From the NCBI GenBank assembly GCA_026874595.1, contig CM049307.1, positions 10,375,579 to 10,439,578 on the forward strand: a DNA stretch of 64,000 nt, in the 5' to 3' direction. The position numbers and the translations under genes are program-made. This stretch comes from Sipunculus nudus (lineage: Eukaryota; Annelida; Sipuncula; Golfingiida; Sipunculidae). Shown here piece by piece: positions 35,671 through 48,105 of this stretch (position 1 is the stretch's first letter; each line of letters begins with the position of its first letter). The notes beneath the pieces were generated by a model, which was not told the origin of the DNA, did not search any database, and saw only the letters and a list, made by a program, of their open reading frames with translations.

Positions 35671-36600
35671 TTAGGGCCCTGCTGGAATAAGCGGGTGCCC
35701 TAAAGTAAGCACCCAGTCCGTCTGTCTGTTTGTCCGGTTATCCACAAATATGTTTCCAGATGATACCTCCTGTTTGGAAGGACTTATGGATGTCAAACTT
35801 AACTTAAATATGGCGCACCACTTAAGCAGGAACCCTATTAATTTTGGGGTCAATAAGTGAAAGGACAAAGTCACAGGACCCACATTTTTAAAATGATTGT
35901 GGATGCATTTTAAGCCAAACTTTTTATCCCAGACCTTCCATCTTGCCAAAACAACTCACCTGCAAATAGGGCAAGATTCCCATCGATTTTAGGGTCACAA
36001 GGTCAAAGGACAAGGTCCCAAGGGCCATCTGTCAACAAACTGGTTTATAAATGATAACTCAATTTTGGATGGACATATGGATTTAGAATTTGATTTATAT
36101 ATGGCCAACCACTAAAGCAAGATCCCAGTTTAATTTGGGGTCATTAGGTCAAAGGTCAAAGTCACAGACCCACATCTTTAAAAATTTTATGGATTCATTT
36201 TAAGCCAAACTTTTCATCCCAGACCTTCCATCTTCTTGCACCTATAGCTCATCTGCCAATAGGGAAGATCTCTATCAATTTAAAGGTCACAAGGTCTAAG
36301 TTCAATGTCGCAGTAGCCAGCTGTCCACAAATATTCCAGATGATAACTCCAGTTTGGATGGATATATATTGATCTCATGTATGGCCCACTACTAAAACAA
36401 GAACCCTATTGAATTTGATGTCATGAGGTCAAATTCAAGGTCACTGTACTCAAACCTTTAAATAGGAAGTGGAGGCATTGTAAATGTTTCATAAAAAATC
36501 TGTCACCTTTGGATGACCTAACAATGGGGGAAGAACTGTGGATATTAATTTTGACATCATCAAGTTTAAAGGTCAAGGTCACAAGACCATCCTACTGATT
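35671..36600 (+). repeat. Degenerate repeat block rich in AGGTCA motifs
   Basis: The block begins near a hairpin GGGTGC-CCTAAAGTAA-GCACCC and a GTCTGTCTGTTTGTCC stretch. Then come diverged units of about 140 bp containing AAAGGTCAAGGTCACAG, ATGGCCCACCACTAAAGCA and GATAACTCCAGTTTGGATG. Motif positions are near 35865, 36005, 36146, 36290, 36425 and 36560. It is probably another dispersed mollusc repeat. Its 3' end was not found. Confidence 0.5.
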
Positions 36601-38315
36601 GATATGCTTGCCAGGCTTACAGTTTAATACATCAGATGTTATTATGCCTCTGTTGCTTGGGATACTCCACTCCTACACCTTATTTCATACAGGACTATCA
36701 CTGATTCAAGCCTTAACAAGCATCTTGGTACAGATGTTTAAATACTGTTTTGGGTCAGTTCTCTGTGTCTCTGCATGTAATTAGGTCCTTTATTATATTT
36801 TGTTCAAGCATTACTCGGCCCACCCTGGAAGTCTGTGCCCCTTTTGAGGGGTCCTTCCTGATCTGTCAGTATTCGAGTTACATTTACAATTTTACATATA
36901 ACACTTACCACTGATGCACTGACACAGTTTCATCTGCTCCGAAATGAGCAATACCTATATTTATACGAATTAATATAAGCTGAGATAATCACAAATGGTC
37001 TGTAATCTTGTACTAGTGAATGCATGGTTGGCTGAATTAAGAAAGGTTACTGTTTTAGGTCCCTGACCTGTGCCCAAGTGATGAGAAACTAAATGTTTTG
37101 ATAGCATATTGAATTCAATATTAAGACTGTAGATGCTGAATCAAAGCTAAGTGAAACATTGACAGGTCCATCTGTTGTTATTTCCAAATGTAGACTGTAA
37201 ATGCAAGGTCACGCTAAGATGCTGAATTAATGTCTTTTGTGCTGACACTGCATTAAGTAAATGCCGACCTCCATCGTAGAAGTGATTAAAACCAGGGAGG
37301 CGGGCTTCATTGTCATGCTGCAAGGCCTGTGTCTCTCAGAGTACAATGTGGTTAGATTATGCTGTACACAGCATAGCTGCCATTCTGTGTCTAAACATGA
37401 CATAATTAGCCATGGTTATTCTTTATAATTACTTGACTATGCGGTCAGGTAGACTATAAGATGGCATGTGGACTAAACATATTATCTGTTGAATCTATGG
37501 GGTCAGGTAGACTATAAGCTGCTGAATCTCTTGTCTGCTCATGCTGTTAATACCAGTGCAGACTGAAGGGACCCTTTCCATTGATTTACTGTGCTGATTT
37601 TGAGATTTTGCAGCATCCTCCTGGGTTCGACTCAGTCTCCATAAGGAATAATTTCAAAACCATCTCAGATAATTTTTTATTAAACATTACAAAATTATTT
37701 AAATACACACGTGATCTTTTAGATGCTATTCTGATGCATTCTTAAATATGCTGTCATTATTAGACAAAATACAACAATAGATATGTCGGCATTTAGGAAA
37801 ATGATCAATAATCCAAGAAACACAGAATCTGCTGTCATTAAGTCAGTCTCAGGCTTTCTGGATTAGCCATTGGATATATCTGTCATTTAATTGTTTATAA
37901 TTAAAGAAGCAGGCCCACTACAGCATCAGACCTTGACTATATATAAGTTATTTAATGACCTTCTGACTAAAGCTAAGTGCTTTGCGTTTTTTTTTCTAAA
38001 AGAAAATTGAGGATGAACCTGTATTTAATCATGTGATTTAACAAATTAATACATCAGACACTATGAATCCTTAAGTATGCACATTTTCTTTAATTTAGAA
38101 TCAAGTGTGCTGGATGGAAATCTTTTAGTAATGCGATTTTAGTAATCAAGAGAGAGAGAGAGCAAGAGATGGAGAGATAAAAGGGAGAGGCAGACAGGCA
38201 GACAAGGTTATCTGACTTCCAGGTGGGCAGAGAGGACATTTTGCTAATTGGATTTAGAGTTGAAACTGTCCTGGTTAGAGACATCATACTACCCAGCCAT
38301 CATGTACCGTGTCAA

Positions 38316-38510
38316 GCTAAGATTGTGTGTGTTACAGGTATGCCAGGATAGAATTGAGTAATGGACATGTTTTCCTGTACCTAGTCAGGCTAAGATTGTG
38401 AGTGTTACAGGTATGCCAGGATAGAGTAATGGACATGTTATCCTGTACCTAGTCAGGCTAAGATTGTGTGTGTAACAGGTATGCCAGGATAGAGTAATGG
38501 ACATGTTACA
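38316..38510 (+). repeat. Three-copy tandem repeat, about 70 bp
   Basis: GCTAAGATTGTG begins units at 38316, 38389 and about 38457. Each is followed by TTACAGGTATGCCAGGATAG or a close variant and GTAATGGACATGTT. The units are nearly identical, which suggests recent expansion. Confidence 0.9.
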
Positions 38511-38984
38511 TCATTGTTTCTAACTTCCTGTGAAGCAGATTTTCAGGATGCTACTTAGTGTCATACTTAGAATTTTATTAAAAGACAGTGATTTGTATCA
38601 TTGTCACAAACTGCGGTGAAATGCCTCTAAATGTGGCGTTTCTGGATTTCTGTAGCACTGACTGCGTTATAGATTCACAGCCAGATACGGAGTGAATTTA
38701 CTGTCATGTGCCAGCCGGGTGTGCACTAGAGTATGATCAAGTGAGATTTAATTAATAAACAGATGACATATGGTGGGTCTGGGTTATAACTGTCATACCA
38801 GACATGACAGAAGGATTTCTTTGCCTCACTGGGCATGGGACTCTCTGGGGATGGGCAATATTTTCTGCCTTTCCCTAACCAGCGTGACATTCATGGGTAA
38901 TCTGTAATGTCCAAGGGTCCATCTGTGCAGTTTTAGGCAGACTGCTTGAAAGTTAGATTTTCCAAAGGCTCCACCATTAACTGT

Positions 38985-39560
38985 TACTCCTCAAAGATTG
39001 AAAGCTATTGGCTCTTCTTTGACGAAAGCTGTTACCTCTTCTGAGATTGAGGCTCTTGGCTCCTTTTAGTTTGAAAGTAGAAGCTCTTCACAGATGAAAA
39101 CTGTTGGTTATTCACAAGTTAAAAACTGTTTGATTTTCATTAAGTTAAAACTGTTTGCCCAATCAGATACAAAAGCTATTGGCTCTTCCTGTTCTGAGTT
39201 AGTGGTTCACTTTAGATTGAGAACTTCTGTTTGTTGCAAATTTGAGGCTGTAACTGATCTCATATTGAAAGCTTCAGCTCTTTTTATATTGAAAACTCAC
39301 TATTCTGATGTTAAAAGCTGCAATTTTGACTCTTGCAATGTAACATGCTGTAAATTTGAATATAAAAGCCCTGTTCTATCTGGGCACTGTCAAAAATAAT
39401 TTTCTTGAAAATATTATAGAAAATAATTTTTTTTAGAAAATTATTTCTGGGTATGGGGTTTTAAGCTCTCCATTTTTTAGATTGAAAGCTGGGATTACTT
39501 CAGTATTGAAAGCTGGGGTTTTATATTTTGAAAGCATTTTATTTGATTTGCTAGTCTTAT
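38985..39560 (+). repeat. Degenerate array of about 30-bp units
   Basis: Phrases such as GATTGAAAGCTATTGGCTCTT, GAAAACTGTTGG and TTGAAAGCT recur at roughly 30-36 bp spacing. The units are diverged. The 101-codon open frame inside (39094-39399) has repeat-driven composition and no domain. Confidence 0.5.
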
Positions 39561-41320
39561 TGAAAACTATAGTTTCTCTTATAAATTTGATAAATTGAAT
39601 ATCAGTATGTAAGAGAGGAAATAGATCTGCTTGTTTTGAGAGATGACTCATTAGATTATGGTCAGAAACATTTTGTTTAAGTGTCCATCACAATCACAGG
39701 TATATTTTACATCTTGAAAACTGTGTTCCTGCAGCTTTCCAGTCATTCCAGATCTGCACGTGTGTTTCAATAATAACATAAAGTCTAGTGTTTTAGTGTA
39801 TTGTCAACTTTACAAAAGGAAATTTGTCAAGACCTAGCTGCACTTATCTTTTCATATTAAGTCTTAACAACTTTAAATAAGAAGAGAGCACAGTGGCATG
39901 TACATGTAAGTGTGTCATTCTCCACCAGAGTTGGCAGGCCAAGGTGCACCTGGGATACATAATGTACTGGTGCCTATCAGCCAACACACCCTAAAAGCAA
40001 TCCAATGCAAAGAACCTCAAGGAATGATATGAAACTGTTGGTGGTTACCACCACCAAAAAAAGGTGCAAGGGATGCTGCTATGTGGTTCAGCAGCATCAC
40101 CAGACAGGCCTTCTGCCAGACTCTCTGTCTATCTGCCTTAACAGGAAAGATCAAAGGAACCCATACAAATCACCTGTAGAGCCTTAACCAGCACCTTGTA
40201 ATGTGATTACTGGACCTTGTCACATCAGCACCTAGCTGTGAGGTATCAGACACAGGGGAGGCTGTCTCTATGTCACTTCAAAGTCTGCCTCACAGGCTGT
40301 CCAGCAAGCTGATTATGGTGGTAACAGTTCTACCTGCTGTTGGTCACAGAACCCAATTAGCGTTTCCTTTCTATATAAAGCCTTCACTGGCTTCATATTC
40401 TGAGTTTCATTTGCAGCATGGTGTGTTTGGTGGTCTTAACATGTAACTTACAGTATGAACCTGTTTGTTGGTACAAAAAGTCTCATAGTTACAGTCAGGA
40501 TTAACTCATATTTCTCATCCAGTCCAGATATAAACTTAATAGCAACAAGTAAAATGTACCAGGGAGCTTTTGTCATTTCAAAGGTAGATTTCAAGGAATA
40601 CAAGAAAATGATGCCACACCTGGCATATAAATTAAACACTGTACATCTGATTCATTTGCGGCCTGTTAATGTACAAAGTTTACCTACCAGCAAATAAGGT
40701 TGAGATCTCAATGTTCTGAATACAGAGGATCCTCACTATTATGAACACTGATGAGACCAAGGTTTTTGTCTGTAATATAGAGGTGCTTGCATTAGAGATA
40801 ATCATCACTTCCATGCCTATAACTCAAGGACTGCCTTATTAGGTGTCCATCTTTAGACAGATTCTTGTACACTGATGTTGCAGTAATGTATGTTTGTTTG
40901 TTAACCTGTGATGTTGCCACAATGAATTACCAGGGATTTTTTTTTGTTTTTCATTAAGCTTGCTATGAATATTTAGTTTGATTTGGGTTTTAATCCCAGA
41001 AAATTTAACCTGGTCAGGGGTCAATTTACTTCTCTTTGTTGTCACCATGATAACTTGCCAGAAATATGAAGGATTTTGATGAAACTCGCTTTAACTGTTT
41101 GTAAAGATTATTTCACTTCTCTTAGAGTTGAGTTTGTTTCTCATCAAAATCTGCACAACTGAGGTCAGAGGTCTCAGAAGTTACTACAGGTGAATTATGC
41201 ACACTTGTGATAAACTCAATCCCCATTGACCATGTCTTGTGCTGAACAAATCTTATCTTGACCACTTGCCATTTTCAAGGTTGTAATGCCTGGAAATTGA
41301 GGGCTTGTCCGAATGTATAT

Positions 41321-41356
41321 ATAATAATGATAATAATAATAATAATTATAATAATA
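41321..41356 (+). repeat. AAT microsatellite
   Basis: ATAATGATAATAATAATAAT directly abuts the F4 end, a likely insertion target. Confidence 0.85.
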
Positions 41357-42456
41357 ACTAGAATACGGGTAGTCGACAAGTGACTACGTGTATCCGCCTA
41401 AATCAGAGTGGAACGGGTGAAGTGAGGCATGGATTGAGTGGCAAGGGGAAATAGAGTGAAGTGTTGCATATTAGCATGGATGTCTGCAGCCAAATTGTGA
41501 ATGTAGGTTGTGCCACCTACCACAAATTCCAGAAAGCCATCCAAGTTGTATACATATGCAAAATTTAAGGCAGATAAGTCAAACCACTTCATGAATATGA
41601 GTGATTTTAGCCCGTGGCAGACAAACAGATGGAAGCTGTGCAAAAATGGTTGCAGGTGGTGCCACCAGTTTTGCATATGATAAAGAGCTATGTGAGAACT
41701 ATACACATGCAAAACTTTGGCCCAATCGGTCAAACGGTTCCTGAGATATGAGCTTGGATGTCTGCCGCATAAACTAGAATGTAGGTGGCGCCACCTGTCA
41801 TAAAATCAAGAGAGCTGTTGGGGATGTATAAACCTGCAAAATTTTAGGCAGATAAGTCAATCCACTACCGAGATATGAGTGATTTTATCCCATGGCAGAC
41901 AAACAGACGGGAGCTGTGCAAAAATGGCTGCAGGTGGTGCGACCAGTTTTGCATATGACCCAATCGGTCAAACAGTTCCCGAGATATGAGCTTGGATGTC
42001 TGCAGCCTAAACGTGAATACAGGTGGCGCCACCTGTCATAAAATCAGAAAAGCTATCCAGGATGTATACGCATGCCGAATTTCAGGTGAATTAGTCAAAC
42101 CACTGCAGAGATATGAGTGATTTTAACCCAAGGCAGACAAACAGATGAACACTGTGCAAACATGGTTGCAGGTGGTGCCACCTTTTTTTGTGTATGTTAT
42201 TAAGCTCTCCAAGGGCTACATTTGTGCATTTGTGTGTCAAACGGTTCCCGAGATATGTGGGTTTATGTGTGGAAACAGACCCACAAACGGAAGCAAATCG
42301 GGGTGCTGCAGTTCACATGTGACCCAAACATAATCCCGGGTTTCGAAAAATTCCACCCAGCGATTAAGGAGGAGTTCTCCGGACACCTACGCGGCGGCGG
42401 TGGCGGCGGTGGGCTGAAAACATAGTATCCGCAAAACTCTGTTTTGGCAGATACAA
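41357..42456 (-). mobile_element. F4 element: Helentron-like non-autonomous transposon
   Basis: Read on the minus strand, the 5' end has GTATCTGCC (near 42454) and the 3' end has GGCGGATAC (near 41392), a near-perfect inverted match. The stem GTAGTC...GACTAC (41369-41387) and the terminus CTAG (41358-41361) follow. Internal units of about 230 bp contain GGTGGCGCCACCTG and AAACGGTTCCCGAGATATGAG. There is no coding region. The 3' end matches the fragment ending at 18292. Confidence 0.6.
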
Positions 42457-43820
42457 TTATAATCTTTATTCATGAACTTATCTCTGGTACAGGTGAGAAT
42501 TACTAAGTGAATAAGCAAATAACATGTTAGTAAATAATACAATAAGGAAAAAAATGATCAGCTAGGGGAATGTAAGGTAAACTTCAATGTGTAAATATAT
42601 TTAGAATCATTTCTTCAATATTCTTGTATAGAAAACTCATTCATGTACATACTGTCATCTGTTTATGCAATTAATTGTTTACATATAGATATGATATCAT
42701 CATTCATAGTGTAACTTGGCTGGTGACTTGAGATGGAGGAGGTACATTTTGTAACTGTGACATAATTTACTTTATACCTTGAGGATAAATAGGCTATATT
42801 TTTGCCAAGAGATCATGACAGATCATCCTTTGCATTGGTAAAAATATATATTTTACAAAGCAAAAATTAAGATACCTAATTTTATTCATACCTCAGAAGT
42901 GATATGTGGCACTTAATTCAGTTCTTGGCATTTAATTCTTATATATTTAGAACAGCAGTTATGTTATTTACAGGTTATATAGATTCATCTAATACTCTGG
43001 ATGCATAAAATTGGTTAAATAACTAGAGGGTACCTCAATCCTTATTCATCACCTGCTTTGTCAGTCAATTGAGTGAATAGCTTGCATACCTCAGGAATGA
43101 TAATATTGTGTCAGAGATCAGTTTCATTGAATCATCTGTATTTTATAAAAAGGATTTCTTGCTCTGGAGTAACTGGAATGAGTTGTTAAAACAATCCACA
43201 GGTCTTAATGTAGATAGCGCCGCCTGATACTGGAGTGTGTCAGTTCATAGGAATGTAGAGAACTGTACCACCCCCTCTCTGGCGTGGTTGGCGTTTCTCT
43301 TGACGAGTCTGAGAGTAATCTGTGTGGTATATATGGCTCGGTATATTGACACAAGCAACCTGTAAGAGCTCAATATACATGCTGTAGTGGAGAGACTAGA
43401 AACCAGTACTCGCTCGTGTGTGTCTATACTGTGGTTAAACAGGTTCTGGACTTGCACCCTGCAGCAATTGAACTCATTGTTAGTGATATAGATACACTTT
43501 GATGTGTTTTGTTTATTATTATTATGCAAAAAACAAATGTGTAACTGCAAAGATGAATTGGAAGCATGTTAAACATGTCAGTTTTCGGCTCATTATAAGT
43601 GATTATGAGATTTGACTTCTTAGCCTGCAATCATGGCCTATGATTTTCTCTGTTTCTGTCCATGCTTTGTTAAATTTATAACTGGTCACATTTATTTACT
43701 TTTTATGTCTAAAAACCTGAAATAATTTCTTGATATTTCAGAATATAGGAAATCAAATCTAGGAGACTTTAAATAATATAAACAATTGTAATAATGTATT
43801 GCTTTTAGCAATAATAATAA
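42457..43820 (+). other. Intronic sequence, no gene found
   Basis: AT-rich sequence. Minus-strand open frames of about 100 and 68 codons (43245-43630) overlap each other in different frames and show no domain. Confidence 0.4.
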
Positions 43821-43849
43821 TAACTAGAACATATGGTCCTAAAGTTTCT

Positions 43850-44235
43850 TGTAACTATTTAACAAGGACCAAAGCTAGCCTGGAAACCAGTTTAACCTGG
43901 TGAACTATATAACAAGGATTGAAGCTAGCCTGGAAACCAGTTAAACCTGGTGAACTATATAACAAGGATCGAAGCTAGCCTGGAAATCAGTTAAATCTGG
44001 TGAACTATATAACACAGATCCAAGCTAGCTTGGAAACTAGTTAAATCTGGTTAACTATATAACAAGGATCCAAGCTAGCCTAGAAACCAGTTAAACCTAG
44101 TGAACTATATAAAAAGGATCCAAGCCAGCCTGGAACCAGTTGAATCTGGTGAACTATTTAGCAACCAGTTAAACCTGGTGAACTAAATAACAAAGATACA
44201 AGCTTGCCTGGAAACCAGTTAAACCTGGTGAACTT
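43850..44235 (+). repeat. Minisatellite of about 55-bp units, seven to eight copies
   Basis: The unit contains AACCAGTTAAACCTGGTGAAC, TATATAACAAGGATC and GAAGCTAGCCTGG. The core ACCAGTTAAACCTGGT is nearly palindromic. The units differ by small substitutions and one shortened copy near 44140-44165. Confidence 0.85.
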
Positions 44236-45433
44236 TTTTTCCCTTTTTCACATCAGGGAAGTAAAAGGAAATATTATCAGCCCAAAAGAAAAAGACATGA
44301 GTCTGTATATTTGTGTCTCATGTTCAAACAGTGTTTAACCCTGGACGATTGACCATTCTGGCTTTTCTGTGTGTAAATCTTGAAAATAGGTCCTTATAGT
44401 TATCCTTGAATTTTGAAAATCTTTGGGAGTGGTTAAGAAGGCATTTAGTATTCATGTAAAGCTTGTGACAGTGTATTAGGTTGGTCAACCTGCAGATGAT
44501 CTTTGAGGATAATTTCAGGATTCCTTCCATTCCAAATCCTGTCAATTTTTTTTTTTTTTTGGTCTTGGATAGCTTTATTGGTAATATCAGAGTAGTGCCA
44601 CTATTTAAACAAATCATCCAGCCACATGGCACAAATTGTTACCATAAAGCCTTCAATCATGAATCACTGCATCCTGAGAGGTCCTCAAAAGTTCTCCTCA
44701 GAAACCATTTTCCTCAGAAATTATGTCACTGTGATCTATATTCTTCGAGTTACAGAGTGTGTTATCCCCCCTATAAATAAATAAATGATACACACTAATT
44801 GCCAGATTTCTCAGGAACAGCTTGATGGATTGTCATAAAATTTGGTGAGCTTTTGGGTCTTAATGAACCCTAGCTACTGGTCAAAAATGGTTGTGCCATC
44901 TGCATTATCTTAATTGTTTACATGTATTTTTGAGAACACTAAGTCTGTTAACAAGGCACAAATCGTACCTGTAAAGTCTAGAATCATGAACCTCTGCATA
45001 CTGAGAGGTCTTCAAAAGTTCTCCTCACAAACCTGAAATGAGGTCACTGTGACCTATAATCTCCAAGTTAATGGGGTTGTTTGAGCACCTTTGAAATATT
45101 GTAACAAGTATAAACATATAACCAGATTTCTCAGGTAAGGCTGGATGGCTTGTTATTATATTTGGTGTGCTTATGGGTCTGAATGAACTTAAGCTGATAT
45201 GTATGAATGATGTTGCCACTTAAATTATCTTAATCAGTTTCCTGGGAAGGACATATTGTCAACATGTCAGTCGGCTTTGCTTCAATTGTTCTTAAACAAA
45301 AATAGTTAAAATTGAATATATTTTATCAACTTTGCCTGTTGGCTCTGAGTTGTGGGTGGTGAGCATCAGGCAGGCAGTGAGATTGTCGTGGTAGACCTGT
45401 GGCAGACAGACAATGACAGGAGGTTTTATTATA
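44236..45433 (+). repeat. Intronic sequence with a two-copy 330-bp degenerate repeat
   Basis: Two diverged copies, about 44620-44940 and 44950-45240, share AGAGGTCTTCAAAAGTTCTCCTCA-type, CCAGATTTCTCAGG and TTGGTG.GCTT.TGGGTCT phrases. The rest shows nothing recognisable. Confidence 0.55.
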
Positions 45434-46672
45434 CAGTGGAACCCCGCCTTGCGACCACCCCACAATTGCGACCACCCCAAATTACGACCACTTTGCTTGG
45501 TCCCGAATTTTTTTTAGTTTATTTATGTTTTAAAATGACTCAAAATTAAGACCACCCCTTAATTCAGAATTACGACCAGATATCCTGGCCCCAGCGCTAA
45601 TGTGACCCTGCTATTACGACCACCGCCGAGAAGTACTGAAACAACTTTTGTCACGAGTCAATGGCTGCGCCTTGTCACAGGCGCCTTAACGAAAGATCAA
45701 AGAGGGTAACAAGGGTTCCCAACCCTAGTGTAACCCTTCCTGACTCGGTGTCCGCCTAGACTCGTTGAGGCGTTAGTTTTAGATCAAAGAGGGTAACTAA
45801 CGGCTGATTACCTAATGAGCTGGTCTGCCTGGCTAACTGCCCTGGGGTCTTGGGCTAGCGATGCTAATTGCCCCTCAGTGATCACCTGTATTACAGCTAC
45901 CAAAAGTGCGGGGGTGAGAGCATAATATTTTTACTCATCACATAATGTTCGATCCTCATTGGTCAAATTAATGATCTAGTTAATCCTAAATGTGCTCATA
46001 CCTTACTCACACTGAGTATTGAGCAGTCAGTCAAATGTATAAATACAATATTGCATTGGGACAAATCCGTTGTCTTGCCTTATCAGATAAATCGCTGTCA
46101 GTTTTTTTCTCTGCTTGTTCAGTTTGTGTTTAAATTGCTTGCTGTTGTGCGACCATGCCTCGGAAAGAGCGCTCCTTGAAGGAGAAAGTGGCGTTAATCA
46201 AGGCGGAACACCAGGATGGAGTCAGTGCCAACTGGCTCAGCAGTTAAGCGTCAGTAAAACTCAAGTGCACGCAATATATACTCAGGCAGAGGGCTAAAAA
46301 TATGACAGCCATGTTTTATGTTCAATTTGTTCAAGTAGGTTATCTTCGTATTGTCTCTAGTGTAATTATGTGTTAATCATCAGTCACTATGTATGTGTCA
46401 ATGTATATATATTTTTATCATGAATAAATATATAAAACAATTTTGTTTTCTTTTCAGATACACAAAATAAAACATTCCTAATAAGGGTTCTCCGCTTAGT
46501 AAAATATTTTGTTATAATTCACATTAAAGATATGCAATATATACAAACTGATACACATTAAACATCGCCGTGACAAATGCGACCAAGGTAAGAGTTTCAC
46601 AAATACGACCACCCCCAAATTACGACCACTTTGCTCAGTCCCCAGGGTGGTCATAATTGTGGGGTTCAACTG
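45434..46672 (+). mobile_element. Pogo/Tigger-like non-autonomous DNA transposon, complete
   Basis: It starts CAGTGGAACCCC (45434) and ends GGGGTTCAACTG (46672). The ends are inverted repeats with one mismatch, and both lie next to TA. Long subterminal regions repeat ATTACGACCACC-type phrases. At 1239 bp it is far shorter than an autonomous element and keeps only the first helix-turn-helix of a transposase (46155 onward). It belongs to the same family as 11950-13066, in opposite orientation. Confidence 0.8.
46155..46297 (+). pseudogene. CENP-B/pogo transposase N-terminal helix-turn-helix remnant
   Basis: ATG at 46155 gives MPRKERSLKEKVALIKAE, then the frame runs to a stop after NWLSS. In the next frame CQLAQQLSVSKTQVHAI follows to a stop at about 46297. 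Both pieces match the CENP-B N-terminal DNA-binding domain of pogo/Tigger transposases, split by a frame offset. No catalytic DDE domain is present. It is inactive. Confidence 0.75.
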
Positions 46673-47891
46673 TACCTTTTCAATCTGAGTTTAATCAGTT
46701 AATGAACCTTTATTGTTCTCTGTTAGATATAAGTACATTGTACTCTTAGTGAAAGGATAAGTACTTAGTTGATAGACTTATTGATTCCTTTAGCACTTCA
46801 GGGCTAACATTAAGCCAGTTCATGGGGTACAGATATATATATGACTTGAATAGTGCTGTGTTCTGCATATAATATATTGCACAGATAACTACTGGAAGTT
46901 TTATGGTCAGTAGTAAATGCATTTAAAAATTGTATTATCTTGTCATACAATCAGTGAAACTTCTTAGTTATGAATTGTTTTAAGATAAATCAGCAATAAT
47001 ATCAGGTGTCATGCATTATTTATATGGGTTGTTGTGTTCCACCATGGAGACCCTTCACTTCTGTACCTGTTTTATTATGTATGTGAATCTTTTTAGACTT
47101 TTCCGTATATGAGCTTTGGCCAATAATACTTAAAACTTCCAGGTAATGCCTTGTTTAAAAGGTTTATATGACTAAAAGATTGAACTTTCTGTTGACATGA
47201 TTAAGAACAGTGATGGAATGTACCAGCCTGAAAGGACATTGCTATGACAGTACTGCCACCTGTTGTCATCCTGATGAAGCTCACTTTGTTCATGGTGGAT
47301 CATAGTTAATGCCATCAGGGAACAAGTGCTTTATCGTCTCTCAGGTGAAGCATTAAGTACACTTTGGGTGGGCAGTTTGTCTGATTATCTCTAAGTACAG
47401 ATTATGCTTTTTACAATCTGAGTGATGGATTGTGGGAGTATGATCAAAAGGACGGATTCTGGTCGGCAGCTTTAAAAGTTGACAGCTGTTCTCCAGGATC
47501 AATACTGAGTACTGGTAAAATACTATCGCTTCATGTAATATTTATCAGACTCCAAGCCACGGCACCAGGCTCTGCTGGTTTCAATAGGAAACGACCGTGG
47601 TTATGTCCTGACAGCCATGCAAATGTTCTTCTTTACGGCAGCATGTGTTTGGACTTGCTGTATGGTTTTGGATCATTTGTTATGGGAATATCTTTCATCT
47701 CTATTGCAAGCAAGGACTTTTAGACAGATCTCAGTTTTATTATCTTATATAATTATATATATAATTTTAATGAAGTTGCCATTATGAACAAAATTAGTAT
47801 TTATATATGTCAGCTCCACAGAATTAATTGTCTTTAACGTTTCAGTTGGACAGTTCCACTGGCAAGTTGGCAACCCAATTTTTTTTATTAG
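46673..47891 (+). other. Intronic sequence, no gene found
   Basis: AT-rich sequence. An open frame of 97 codons (47430-47723) lies in a less AT-rich stretch, but I recognise no domain and see no clear splice context. Confidence 0.35.
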
Positions 47892-48105
47892 CTCAGCTGA
47901 CTATAAGTCATCATACAGCATTTTGTAAAAAATCAGGAAAGATATTTTATCACTTAACACAAAAACTGTTAAAACTAAGGACTTTTTTTTCCAGTAATAT
48001 AACTTTAATTAATCAAAATTAAATTGTATACAAATTAGAACAAAATCTTTTAAATTTTTTAAAATATTAGCAAAAATAGAAAATTGGTACCTTACATTGA
48101 ACCAT
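47892..48105 (+). mobile_element. F2 element, 5' end fragment
   Basis: CTCAGCTGACTATAAGTCATC at 47892 opens the element. It is followed by F2 internal sequence (AAAAATCAGGAAAGATATTT, CTTTAATTAATCAAAATTAA). The match stops near 48105, and about 1.2 kb of unrelated sequence follows. Confidence 0.6.

Larger units (their letters stand above)
36601..41320 (+). other. Intronic sequence with small tandem arrays, no gene found
   Basis: Mostly single-copy-looking DNA. It includes a GA run (about 38148-38163) and the tandem arrays listed separately. The 40005-40187 open frame (60 codons) has no domain I recognise. The interval 37000-37400 is more balanced in base composition and repeat-free, so it could hold regulatory sequence. 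Confidence 0.4.

Noticed and set aside
40730-40810. Possible end of another pogo-like element (AGAGGATCCTCACTATTATGAAC)
   Set aside because: Only one vaguely similar end was seen, and no inverted partner or TA flanks could be confirmed.
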